From positions 372,001-436,000 of the forward strand of contig JALGAS010000003.1 of NCBI GenBank assembly GCA_023078685.1: DNA of 64,000 nt, in the 5' to 3' direction. The position numbers and the translations under genes are program-made. Shown here piece by piece: positions 51,480 to 62,055 of this stretch. The stretch's first letter is position 1. Each line of letters starts with the position of its first letter. The notes beneath the pieces were generated by a model. The model made no database searches. It was given only the letters and a program-made list of their open reading frames with translations, and had not been told where the DNA came from. The stretch is from Neopestalotiopsis rosae. Lineage: Eukaryota; Ascomycota; Sordariomycetes; Amphisphaeriales; Sporocadaceae.

Positions 51480-53643
51480 ATGGCTCCACGCGAGAAGAGC
51501 CAGCTGAAGAGAGTGCGAGTACGTTTGTTCCGTCCAATGTGCTTATAAATAAAATTTTGGCTTACCCCATTTCCCAACGAAAAGGACTCGCCTCACGAAG
51601 CCGATCCTACCAAAAAGCCCAGACGATCGGAAAGACTATCTCAGGGTAATGGCGAGCAACTCAAAACCCCCGTCACCAAGAACCAACAGAAATTGCCGTC
51701 GCCAGTCACGTACCAGGAGGACAGTAGCGGCACTGAGCACTACAAGGAGCCAACAGCCACCCCGCCGAATGGCAGGCCAAGTCAGGTAGCCCGCAGAACG
51801 CCTGAAGACACGCTGGACTCCCAGTTCTCCTCTCCACCAAACGACACACAAGCTTTTCCTTCGCAATATGTCGATCCTCAAGCCGCCCTGTCCGACGAGG
51901 TTGAGGACGAGGTCAAGGAGGGAGTCTGGGGTTACCTCTTCCCTCTAGACACAAAGTATGGAAGATGTGTTGTCTTGCGCAAACGAGCCACGTGCCCCAT
52001 GCCCGACAGCGTGAGCGAGATCAAGCCGGCAAAGCGCAAGAACCAAAAGAAGGCCCTGGAGCAGGAAGAGTCTTACGAGGAACAAAAGTCACACGGCATC
52101 CCCTCTGGAGGCTACTTGATCGGACGACACCCCGAATGTGACGTAATTATAGATGATCCAGTCATCTCAAACCGACACTGCCTACTCTTTACCGAAAATA
52201 AGGGTAACGATACGACAGCAGTTTTGGAGGATTTGTCTAGCAACGGCACATTTGTCAACGAGGCATTGGTTGGCCGAAACCAGCGGAGAGAGCTACAAGA
52301 TCAAGATGAAATCGCAGTCATGGACAAGGGTCGGTTCATCTTCCGCTACCCAAGAAGTCGGATGTCAAGCGCCTTCCTCCAGCAATACACTCTTTTGGAG
52401 CGGCTCGGCAAAGGTCATTTCGCCGAGGTGTTCTTGTGCGTGGAGAAGTCTTCTGGCACCAAATATGCGGTCAAGGTATTCACGAAGCATCCTGGTATGG
52501 ACGAGAGATCCAAGACGGATGGTCTTCAACAAGAAATTGCCGTCCTAATGGGCGTGAGCCACCCGAATATCCTATGTCTCAAGGACACATTCAACGAAAA
52601 GAATGCCGTCTATTTAGTTCTGGAGCTCGCACCCGAAGGCGAGCTGTTCAATCACATTGTGATGAAACAGAAGTTCAATGAGGATGAGGCCAGGCAACTC
52701 TTTGTACAACTGTTCCAGGGAATCAAATATCTTGTAAGTATCCACAACCCACTTCTCTGGATGTTTTTCACTGGCGCTAATCAACCTCCAGCATGATCGA
52801 AACATTGTTCACCGGGACATCAAGCCCGAGAATATTCTCGTGGTTGACAAGGAAATGCACGTGAAGCTGGCTGACTTTGGACTCGCCAAGATTATTGGCG
52901 AGGAGTCTTTTACTACCACGCTCTGCGGCACTCCCAGTTACGTTGCCCCTGAGATTTTGGCAGATGGCAGACATCGCAAATACACCAATGCTGTGGATAT
53001 CTGGTCACTGGGCGTGGTTCTGTACATCTGTCTTTGCGGCTTCCCTCCCTTCTCTGACGAGCTCTACACCAAGGAATTTCCCTATACGCTGTCGCAGCAA
53101 ATCAGAAGTGGTCGCTTCGATTACCCATCTCCTTACTGGGACTCGGTCGGTGACCCAGCCTTGGATCTCATCGATCGGATGCTGGTTGTTGATCCTGCGA
53201 AACGTTTCAGCGTCGATGAGTGTCTCTCGCACCCATGGATCACTCAGAAGATAACCAACTTGAACGACAGCACGGATGGTCTTGTGGACGGCGTGGGTGG
53301 TCTGGCGGTCAACAAGCGTGGCGTTCACCGCGAACGCACATTGCTGTCCTCGATCAATGAAGTTACGGTGGCGCGCAAAGTGCCACTGGGTCCGGACCAA
53401 GATGACAAGGGGCCTTTGGTGGTGTACGCGAAGAACCAGACCACGGCCAGTCACACAAACGTCAAACCCCAGGAAGCCCGGCCAGCTGATCAGCGGAACA
53501 CCAAAGAGTTCATGGAGATGGGTGGTAAAGGAGACCAGGCGCTCTTCGGTAACGACGACACGAGTTTCTATACCAAAGCCGAGGCGTTGGCTGCCAAGGG
53601 AAAAACAGAAGCCACCAGAGAAACGAAATCTAACGGACGATAA
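51480..53643 (+). CDS. FHA-domain checkpoint kinase (Chk2/Cds1/Rad53 family, PRD-4-like)
   Basis: Predicted exons are 51480-51518, 51585-52733 and 52792-53643, giving 679 residues. Introns are 66 and 58 nt. One FHA domain lies at ~128-255 (GGYLIGRHPECDVIID, SNRHCLLF, SSNGTFVNEALVG), which binds phosphothreonine. The Ser/Thr kinase domain spans ~281-545. It has the Gly loop LGKGHFAEVF, Lys ~310 in YAVKVF, catalytic HRDIKPEN (completed exactly by splicing intron 2), DFG in LADFGLAK, an activation loop with TTLCGTPSY, and APE in VAPEIL. All key catalytic residues are present. The single FHA domain fits Chk2/Cds1 and Neurospora PRD-4 better than budding yeast Rad53, which has two. The product should act in the nucleus downstream of ATM/ATR-type kinases in the DNA damage or replication checkpoint. 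The C-terminal ~130 residues are disordered and basic. Confidence 0.94.
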
Positions 53644-54328
53644 GGTGGAGTTGGGTTTGTGTTGATTTTTTGAAGGTGCATTTTAACCATCAATGCCCAT
53701 TTTCTATGTTAATGATGCTGTTGAAGATGTCCAAGTCATTGCTCGAGTCCGACGTTTCGGTCATTGGTGATTTGGAGTTATTTTGCGTCATTACATGTCT
53801 CGGGCATTTCTATATCATTTTACTCTTCCGGGTTTCGAGCTCTTCTGGTTCTAGGCGTTGTCGGAACGAAAAAAGGGATTCCGAGGTCATGGGAGAGGGC
53901 TTCTAGTAACTAGTTTGTGGAGTGTTGGCATGTGACGATATATATGTACATGGCTCATGGCCCCCAACGCATATATGTATATTGCCGAGGCCACCATTTT
54001 CCTCGAAATCTTATCAATATAATAAATCTACAAGTCAAGCCTTGAGTTGGAACACTTGGTCAAGTCATGTTGTTGATATAACTTGATCGAGCCGTGTTCA
54101 AGTCACAAGCGACACGTGTTGATCTTGTCTGACTGAGATTGGTAGTGAAAGTGCATTTGCGTCTCATTCGAATACAAGGGACAAGTGGCGGAGTAGATTT
54201 CATGGCATTTTTACGGACGAACAAGCGAGTATTTCTCTTCAATTGACATAGTCTCATAGGCCATGTGCCAGACTATTCAGCTTCCCTTGTCTTCTTTTCC
54301 TTCTCTTTTCTTTCTTGTCGTTTCAATC
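53644..54328. other. Tail-to-tail intergenic segment
   Basis: 3' flanks of the checkpoint kinase (plus) and the dioxygenase (minus). A+T-rich with ATATATGTA repeats near 53939-53981. No gene is visible. Confidence 0.4.
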
Positions 54329-55032
54329 TCACTCCAGGTTGGGATCCTTGATGGAGCCAGGCTTGGGCACCGAGTTGGCAACGGCGCCACAGCTCTTGCA
54401 CTTGCGGTTCTCCTCGGACGCCATGAAGGTCTCAATGGCGGCCTTGATCTGGGTGCCGAGGTCGGTGCAGTGGAAGGCGGCCTCGTGGACGACCTGGCGG
54501 CAGGACTCCTCGGCACAGTACCAGCGCATGCGGTCCAGGCTCCCGGCGGGGCGGCGCTGCTCGAGCACGACGCCCACCGTGTCGGCGAAGCGGACGGGGT
54601 TGTGCGGCGTGTTGCCGGGCAGGAGGAACATGTCGCCCTCGCGGATGATGACGTCCCTAAAGTGGCCGTCGTCTACCACCTTTAGCATCATGGCGCCCTT
54701 GTGCTGGTAGAACCACTCTGGGGTCTCGTTGATGTGGTAGTCGGTGCGGGCGTTTGGGCCGCCGACGATCTTTTTTGGGGAGGAATGTCAGTTTTTTTTT
54801 TTAATTTAATTCATTGTCTTTTGGAGTTTCAACTCACCATGACTGTGAATCCTTCATTGTATACGCAGTAGTTGTTGACTGGTGGCTTCAGTAAATGGGA
54901 GTTCTCCTCCAGCCTTGAAAAGAAATACACGAGTAAGCATGAGATTGCACACATTCCAAACATGAATCGTTTGATTATTATTTTCTAGGATGAGACTTAC
55001 CACTTTGGCAGGTTTACCGGAGGGCCAAGCAT
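54329..55032 (-). CDS. bna1: 3-hydroxyanthranilate 3,4-dioxygenase
   Basis: Predicted exons (minus) are 55032-55001, 54913-54838 and 54769-54329, giving 182 residues. Introns are 87 and 68 nt. The enzyme opens the ring of 3-hydroxyanthranilate with O2 in the kynurenine route from tryptophan to quinolinate and NAD, in the cytosol. The start [15 protein letters not shown] is typical of the family. Visible active-site residues are the Fe(II) ligands His48 (TDYHINE), Glu54 and His92 (NTPHNPVRF), and the substrate-binding Arg44 and Arg96. A C-terminal rubredoxin-like Cys set is present: Cys121 and Cys126 (WYCAEESC) and Cys160/Cys163 (CKSC). Length matches the single-cupin form found in bacteria and many fungi. 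All exon joins restore conserved sequence. Confidence 0.95.
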
Positions 55033-56351
55033 GGTTGTGGTGATGACTTCTTTTTTTCTGTTCTTTCCTAATTTGGGAGCAGAGACAGACTGAGTTTGAT
55101 TGCCGTGAATACCTCTCTTTGCTTTTGGTCCAAGAACGTTCAAATTATGAAGTATAATAGATGAAAGAGAAATAAATGAGTTCCACAAGAAATGATTGCC
55201 GTTATAGTCGTCTCTTTTTATCTCTACAGCCGGGCGGCAGTCAGACATTAAGACATTGGGAAAAAGCACGCGGCCGAAGGCGGCAAGCTACGGGAGAAGC
55301 TTACAAAGTTCCCTTTAACCCCCACCAAATCTGCCCACATCCGCGATCCGACGCCTGACTTTTTGGTCGAGGGGAGGGGCAATCATCGTCATAAACTTCC
55401 GCTCTGGAGCCGTCGGGATCGCTTCTTCACAGAAATCCGGGGTTAAGGTGAAAAAGGTGCGATAGATTTGTAAGACAGCTTTTGGTGGAAAAGTCTCAAG
55501 TTGCGAAATGCCGTGTATTTACCTAGTTCTGCATAAAAACATCATCCTCCATCTTTTTCGTTTGCTTGTCAGCAGTAGAGGTTTAGTTGGTATGTATATT
55601 ACAAAATATTAGTAGCTTGTAGCGGCAAGCGGCTAGGTGAGTTGAGTCAATGTATTGTAGTATTAACAAGCAGATCAGTCGTTTGAGAGTCGTTCCGGCT
55701 TCCGTCGCTTAGCACCCAGCCCTTTGACATACAGAACTCAGAAAGTCCATGCTTGGGATTGCCATGAGCTCTGAGACGCCAAAGCGCCGCCCAGTAGGTC
55801 TCGCCTTGTCTTATCGCTCGTCTGGGGAGGGGGCCATGGGCCATCGGGGGTGCTTACGACGTACATAGCGCGCCCAGGTGGCCCTCCACACGTACATTAC
55901 GCCATGTAACGAACCCTGCGCATGTGAGCTCGCTACTGGCCCTGCAAGCGTGCAGCTCCCCCTCCGCCATTCCCTGGTCTGGATTGGGGGGAGGCCCTGA
56001 ATCTGCTAAAAAGGCGGTACCTAAACTGATAGATGGGGGCTTCTGAGACACACTGCGCTGTCCACTTTGAGCATGTTTGAGCTTGTTTGTCTGAAGGCGT
56101 GAACTTTACGACTCTTTTTTATGGTCTCTCTCTAATCGAACCTTTTTTTGCTACATTTTATATATACAACCGAGCCATTCTATCCACCCACTGGCATCTA
56201 TCATATCAATACATACACGTCTTTGGGACAAATATATTCGAATCTGAGCCAAGAATTGAGCCTCGCCCCTTCTCTCGAGTTTGGTCCAACTACAGCTCTT
56301 GCGTCCTCGCCTCCCACTCACCGTTCTACAACTTCCCGCGACAAACACGCA
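55033..56351. other. Divergent intergenic region between dioxygenase and copper transporter
   Basis: 1.3 kb with no convincing gene. Nearest the transporter there are two copies of TTTGAGC spaced 10 bp apart (56066-56072 and 56076-56082) and a TATATATAC box at about 56159-56167. Confidence 0.5.
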
Positions 56352-57271
56352 ATGGATCACGCACACATGGACCACAGCGGCATGGACCACGGCAACATGG
56401 ATCACGGAGGAATGGACCACGGAGGCCACGGCGGCGGCGGCGGCGGCATGACGGACATGTGCAGCATGAACGTGAGTTGGTAGTTTTACTGTTTAATCGC
56501 ATTTGGGGCTGGCCTCCGCTTACGAAACGAAAACAATATAGATGCTCTTTACCTGGGACTCGAAGAACCTCTGCATCATCTTCAAGAGCTGGCACGTCCG
56601 CGGCACGGCGTCGCTGATCTTCTCCCTCCTCGCCATTGTCGCCATCTGCATTGGCTACGAGGCCCTGCGCGAGGCCACCCGGCGGTACGAGACTTGGGTC
56701 AATAAGCGACAGGAAACCGCTCCTCGTGAGTTTTACTCTTTTGAAAACCCGTTTCCCCCAAACCCATATAGCCCTTCGCTTTTCAATTGCGAACATGATT
56801 TTTGTGTTATATACGTGAATTTCTTGCTCTTTGCCCCTGGCGCTGGCTAAGATTCATATCTCAATTCCCCCGGACAAAAGTCATCATCGGCGATCGAGAA
56901 GACGGAGAACATGTTACTGAGAATACGCCGTTCCTGTGGTCAGGACAACACCAGGTCGAAGTCAGCAAGCGGGCGCATATCATCAAGGCGCTGCTCTACG
57001 CGGTGCAATGCTTTTATGCCTTTATGATGATGTGAGTAACTCTTCTTCTTCCTTTTCCTTCTTCTTGGGTAATCTATCCACCCCTCCAAGTACTTGTCCG
57101 AGGTAGAAAGGGGGAAATGTTTGTGTGTAGTCTGGTTTTTCTAATCTTTCTAGGCTGCTGTTCATGACGTACAATGGTTGGGTCATGTTGGCCGTCTTCA
57201 TTGGCAACTTTGTCGGTTACGTCATGTTTGGAAACTCAACCAAGGCGACCAAGGAAAACGCGTGTCATTAG
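56352..57271 (+). CDS. Ctr-family copper transporter
   Basis: Predicted exons are 56352-56471, 56542-56725, 56881-57031 and 57154-57271, giving 190 residues. Introns are 70, 155 and 122 nt. The N-terminus has repeated MDH units (MDHAHMDHSGMDHGNMDHGG...) followed by a Gly run and MTDMCSMN; these Met/His clusters bind Cu(I). Three membrane segments follow: SLIFSLLAIVAICIGYEAL, then IIKALLYAVQCFYAFMMMLLFM, which carries the M-X3-M copper-selectivity motif of the family, then GWVMLAVFIGNFVGYVMF with the G-X3-G packing motif. The closing TKATKENACH has a Cys-His end like the HCH tail of other Ctr proteins. The protein should form a trimer that moves Cu(I) into the cytosol from outside or from the vacuole. 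The start MLFTWDSKNLCIIFKSW of exon 2 resembles yeast Ctr3 and fission yeast Ctr4. Confidence 0.93.
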
Positions 57272-57463
57272 AATATCGTATGTTGCCCGCCGCGGTAAAG
57301 GAATGGAGTTTGGGATGCAAGAAAGCAACGTCCAGAGAGTTCATGGCTCTGGCGCATTGGAAAGTTCTCGAGCGCGGCGGATTGCTGGCAGCGAAAGCGA
57401 AACCTAAATCAAGGGTTACTGGTATTGGTTCTAAACGTCTGTCTACATTTATGCATGATACTA

Positions 57464-58993
57464 CTACATCTTGGCATCTTTGACATCGTCTCTGACGGCA
57501 TCAAGGCCGACTTCTCTTCGCTTCTTCTCGGGTAACCGGCCTTGCGACTCGAGCATGGCAATAATCCTTTCATCTCCGTAGTGGTCATTGTGCTCAAACT
57601 CGGGCTCTTCTGCGTAGGCGACGCGCGCCGTGTCCACGAGCATCCTGCCCGTCAGGCCCCAGACCAGGAACCTCTGTACGGCGTCTTCCTCCTCCTCGAG
57701 CTCGTCCGCCAGGGCCGCCTGCCCGTCGTCCCGGACCTTGGGGCGCGCCACCTGCTGGTTGTTGACGGGCACCCAAAAGTTGTGTATCCTCCAGGGCTCA
57801 TTGTGCCACTCGGTCCACCGGCCGTCGTACCAGTCGCCGTCGGGGGCGCCCCGCTCGGGGTGCTCGTCGGCAGCCCTGAGAAAGTTGTGCAGCGGGGCCG
57901 AGAAGACGGCGGCGACCTCCTTGGCGTCGAGCCGGGGGATCATGCTCTCGTCGACGGTCGGCGGGTGCGGCTGGCCGGGCGTGCTGTCGGCGTGGAGGAA
58001 GGCGACGCAGGGCCGCACCGCCAGCTCCGTCTTGGCCAGGCTGCACGGCAGCGAGCAGAGCGGCTCGATGCGGAACGGCTTGGGGATCTTGCTGTCGTCC
58101 ATGGGCAGGCCGATTTCCTCCCAGGCTTCGCGGCGGGCTATCTGATCTGTTTTTGGTGTGCGAGTTTGCTTTAGTATTACTATTCTCCGCTCGTAGTATT
58201 GAATTCACTGTGACAATTCGTTGCATCATCTCCCTTCTTGTGATCACTTACACGGCGTCTCGGTCAATGAATCGGCCTTTCCTCCGGGAAATGCAGCATG
58301 GCCTGTTCACAATTCGTGCCACTCGTCAGCGCATGATTTCTATAATTTGTTTTCTGTTGCGTATGGTCTTCTTTTTGACAGACAAAGGTCCTTACCGGAG
58401 AAGCTCCGCAGACTCGCCGCCCGCATCGTGATCACGACCCGGAGATCGCCCCGCCGGTCCGCGAACAGGAGCACCAGCACGGCGGCGCGGCGACTCACCG
58501 GTAGGCGGTCCCAGGTCGGAAAGGGCGGCGGCTTGTAGGCGCGCAGACGCGCAATGGCGGCCTTTGATCGCATAAGCCACATTGTTCTTTCTGTCTCTCG
58601 TTTTCTCCCCCAGATATGGTTTTTTTTTTCTACATCGGGGACTCTTTCATGCCACTAGTCCCTCTTTTCTTTTTTTTGGAGTTTTCAAGCTATACTGACC
58701 GCCGATACTGCATTTAGCGAGGCCATGGTCGATGCGTCCCAATAGTCCGAGGCCGGGAGGGAATCGAGGTCGAGGTTGAGGTCGAGGGAAAGTTCGAGGT
58801 TCGATTTGTTCGTGCCGCCGTTTGCGCCTGTATGACTATCGGTGGTCTCTTCTTTCGTAGCGGCCTCGTGAAGAGTCCGCAGAATCTCGCCCGCCTCTGG
58901 GTTGGAGCTGTTATTATGGTGGTTGGCGTTTTCGGCTTGTGCAGGGACGGCGGCGGTCTGCTGATGATCGGAGCCGGCGGCCGAGGTAGTCAT
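57464..58993 (-). CDS. pcd1: Nudix hydrolase, coenzyme A diphosphatase type (Pcd1/NUDT7-like)
   Basis: Predicted exons (minus) are 58993-58700, 58561-58396, 58302-58252 and 58146-57464, giving 397 residues. Introns are 138, 93 and 105 nt; the first uses a GTCAGT donor. ATG 58993 is the first true ATG; a shorter start at 58726 (MASLNAVSA, 308 residues) fits the family length as well. The CoA-pyrophosphatase signature VVITMRAASLRSFSGHAAFPGG and the Nudix box GGKADSLTETPYQIARREAWEEIG are each assembled from separate exons, which supports all the joins. The Glu residues of REAWEE should bind Mg2+. The enzyme likely splits CoA or acyl-CoA to 3',5'-ADP and phosphopantetheine. The C-terminus AKM fits a PTS1-type peroxisomal signal, agreeing with the family's location. 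The stop is only 192 bp from that of the convergent copper transporter. Confidence 0.88.
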
Positions 58994-59656
58994 GATATTG
59001 CTTTTGGCCTTTTTCTTTCCCTTGTGACGAATTGGGGTCAAAGATATTTGAAAAGACGAATTAGAGACCCCCCAGACTCTCCAATTCTCGGCAAAAACGT
59101 GTAGTGGTGGGATATTGTAAGAGGTTAGGCAAGAGAGAGTTAATCTATGCTGCTTGCACCTGTGCAGGACTGACGTAGGTAAAGCTTAGCCGAATCTGGT
59201 GGGACTTTGCGGGGCTCAACTTCTAACCTAGGCAATCTTTACAGGGGAGTACTGAAGAGCTAGAGAGCTAACATGAGGCAAAGCTTAGCTCAGTCTGAGG
59301 CAGTCTTTTTAGTGGGCTGCTCCCGCTGCCAAGCTATTTGCCTACCTTATTTCTCTGTATGCATTATATCGGTATATCAGTTCCTATACCATACGATTAC
59401 GTTTTTGTGCCAGTGACATGACAGATGCCATATCTCGTGTTGCAAAAGAAAGAATGTACAGTTTTATTCTTTGTATATATTTTTGTATTTTATTGTGGGA
59501 AGCGAATGTCCATTTCCTTCACGCAGCCTACCAAACCTACTTATAACACTGCTGCTGGTTTTATACCGTGCAAGCCTAGAGTACCAATGAGACGCCAAAT
59601 GAATCAGTTCAAAAAACGTTCATGAACTATCAGCGGTCCCGAAACGATGACCATCA
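58994..59656. other. Intergenic segment
   Basis: Upstream region of the Nudix gene and 3' flank of the tyrosinase-like remnant. It has a duplicated-looking GGCAAAGCTTAGC/GGTAAAGCTTAGC pair near 59178-59190 and 59277-59289. No gene is visible. Confidence 0.4.
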
Positions 59657-60675
59657 TCAAAAATTGTAGTCGACATGAGACGCTCCTGCTGGCTTGCCCT
59701 CTATGGCGCCATACAGTGGCACGTAATTTCCGTAGTTTGATAAAACTGCATCCTCATCAAAGTGCTGAGCTTCACCTTTCAGGACATAGACTTTCGTTTC
59801 ATCCAGTCGTTCCCAAGGAATCTCTTCGCCACTGGTCTGGAGAGTGTGAGGACAACTTAGCATGTAATATGCGACCCCGATCCGGAGTCGGTGATGTGAA
59901 AAACTTACCGACACAGCAATCCAGTTCAATTGATGAGCCAGGTACATTTCAACCTCGCTTGGGTCCAGGTGATTTATCTCTTCATTGGATTTATTCGAGG
60001 CTTCGTGGTAACGCGGAATGGTGAGCGGGACCTGGGCAAGCGACAGCTTTCCGGCATTCTTTTGTTGCACGCAACTCTCGCAGGTAGACGGCTGACCCGC
60101 TTCACTTCGTTCCAGGGGGGTGCTGAAGTTGTAGACACTACCAACGTGGTTCGGATGCGTTTCAAGATTGGCGGTACTTGCAATCTCTGAGCTAGCAATA
60201 TCCCCAAGAAAGAAATGGATGCTATAAGGATTGCCGTTGAGAGCATAGCTAATCCAGAATTAGCCAAGTCTGTGGTGGTCTATGCGGTGTTATATTTGCT
60301 TACCGATCGTACAGTACGTCAATGATGAAATCCACGTAGGTATCATCGTGTTGCTCGCCTAACAGATTGCTATGATCCCGGCGCATGAGGTGGCTGGTAC
60401 TTGGGTAGGTGGTTTGGACATGTACCGTGATTCTGGCAATGTAATCGTCGTCGCTCTCGCCTTTCCATTGCTCAAGGTCGTCATATTGGTATCCAAACTG
60501 TTTCCAATTACATAGGTCGTCAGAATCGAAGTAGTGAACACCTTTCTTGGAGGAGGACTCAAATTCGTGATGGAAAGGCGTCACATTGCTGTTCGCGGGT
60601 GGTTGATCTGTAATAGTAGTCCACCATGGCTTTGGATGAAGCGTCTGCCAGATTGCGGTGAGTCGATCGATATTC
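59657..60675 (-). pseudogene. Tyrosinase C-terminal half, 5' part with copper sites missing
   Basis: Predicted surviving exons (minus) are 60675-60304, 60248-59909 and 59836-59657, with introns of 55 and 72 nt. The open frame holds ~297 residues. It starts with NIDRLTAIWQTLHPKPWW, the block that normally follows the CuB histidines in fungal tyrosinases, then TPFHHEFESSSKKGVHYFDS and FGYQYDD. A C-terminal domain follows with SVYNFSTPLE, a CESC motif and LAQVPLTIPRY. It ends HVDYNF. Upstream of the acceptor at 60676 I cannot find the DPIFxLHH motif or any CuA exon. A weak, His-less stretch (about 60730-60765) could be its decayed remains. There is no ATG near the start of the surviving frame. 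A complete tyrosinase would oxidise phenols for melanin-type pigments; this copy should be inactive. The surviving exons hold no stop or frameshift. Confidence 0.7.
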
Positions 60676-62055
60676 CTGTCAAAGATATCAACAAAGTAAA
60701 CTTAGATATTTTCCCAGTGGAAACTTCCAATTGTGTTGACCTGAGTAAAGAGAATGGCAATCCAAGATATCCGATTTAGAAAGAGGAGTAATGCCGGTTA
60801 CGCGGATCAACACTATGCCAAGCCGTTCTTCTATAGTTGAACCTTGTTTCACTTATTTATAGGACGAATGTCTATTGGCTGATCGTATAAGTTCGTGGCT
60901 GCGCTGTTGTTACTACATTAGATTATATCGAAGACGCTTCCCCATCTCGAACTCTCGCCACACAGAAGAGGCTGACTTGAACACGGGTTGGTCGCCAATT
61001 TCCATCAACCTAATCTGCAAGTACCAGTTTTGCCAACCTCGTATAGTCGGCGTCGTCGAATGTTGAATTTCATTAATCGCCGAGGAGCGAATGGGCAAAG
61101 CACCGACTCGGTAACCGATGAGCTCCGTAGTGCACAGGCACCGGCTCTAACTCCAGGGAATAGCCATAATTGGCGTCTATGGCGCTGGCCAGGCCGGACA
61201 AAATGAGATTGATATGTTCGACGAAGGACAACGAGGAATTGGGTAAACCGACCCCGCATAAGTCTCCGTACTCCCCTACTCACACCAAAACTCACTATAT
61301 TCACTTATATATAATACGGTATATAAAAATAAAATAAATATTCTAATATGCTATAAACGTATAATATATAATATTTATTATATAAAGAATTTTTTGCAAT
61401 TTAATTTCTCTCTATATATATATATAAATAAGAAATTTAAAAATTGCTAATACGTAAAATATATCGTGTTCTCCGCGAAATATGCAAAATGGAGGGCGTA
61501 CGGATACTTCTGCGGGGTGATTGTACTGAGAAGTGGCGTCTGTGTTTCATGGTCTTCTGCATCTTCATTCGCCCGCAAACCTATAGTCATGTGGTCTCAT
61601 CATATATCTTGACTTCATGCTATTCACCACAAGCTCATCAATCATCACTGCATGATTGAAGATATGACTCTCAATTGATGTTCTTACTTCAGCTAAGTCA
61701 CTACGAGAAGCCACACATTGTTCTGGATGCCCTCTTTACGAACTCAAATTTATGAAATCTGAATTAGCCCGCTGAAATTCTCGTGATCTTCTGCGATAAA
61801 CTTTGCAGCATGTTCACTGCAGCCACGCTTGCTCAGAGCAAATGCTCGTTGTGTCCAATAGATTTCCATATCTCCCTCTGTTGATATTCTTATCGGCTTC
61901 ACGGCAAACAATACAAGTTTGGTATTATGCATGTCTGTTCAATCCCCCAATGACGAATTCTCATCACCGCAATATACTTTCAAGAGGCCAACCTAAACCT
62001 ATCTACCTTCAAGCCAATACGTTTTCAAAAATGATTCTGCTGCTCACGCCGCGGA
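60676..62055. other. Gene-free segment with A+T block
   Basis: This is upstream of the tyrosinase remnant. 61290-61470 is a nearly pure A+T block of TATA-type sequence, the strongest base-composition break in the window. The rest has only short open frames without family features. Confidence 0.5.
61290..61470. other. A+T-rich block
   Basis: About 180 bp made almost only of A and T, with a TATATATATA run near 61414-61425. Neighbouring sequence is near 45-50% G+C. It may be a decayed repeat or insertion scar next to the truncated tyrosinase gene. No terminal repeats or coding remains are visible. Confidence 0.6.

Noticed and set aside
54263..54685. Plus-strand 140-codon frame opposite the dioxygenase
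   Set aside because: Shadow of the conserved cupin coding sequence on the minus strand.
57542..58174. Plus-strand 210-codon frame opposite the Nudix gene
   Set aside because: Shadow of G+C-rich codons; it crosses a Nudix intron boundary without any splice logic and resembles no family.
53644..60675. A secondary-metabolite gene cluster around the dioxygenase, copper transporter and tyrosinase-like genes
   Set aside because: There is no backbone synthase, dedicated regulator or transporter set. The dioxygenase and Ctr genes are housekeeping types and the tyrosinase is only a fragment.
60913..61304. Minus-strand frames of 60-100 codons as possible 5' exons of the tyrosinase
   Set aside because: Their products show none of the His-rich copper-site motifs and do not join in phase with the surviving exons.
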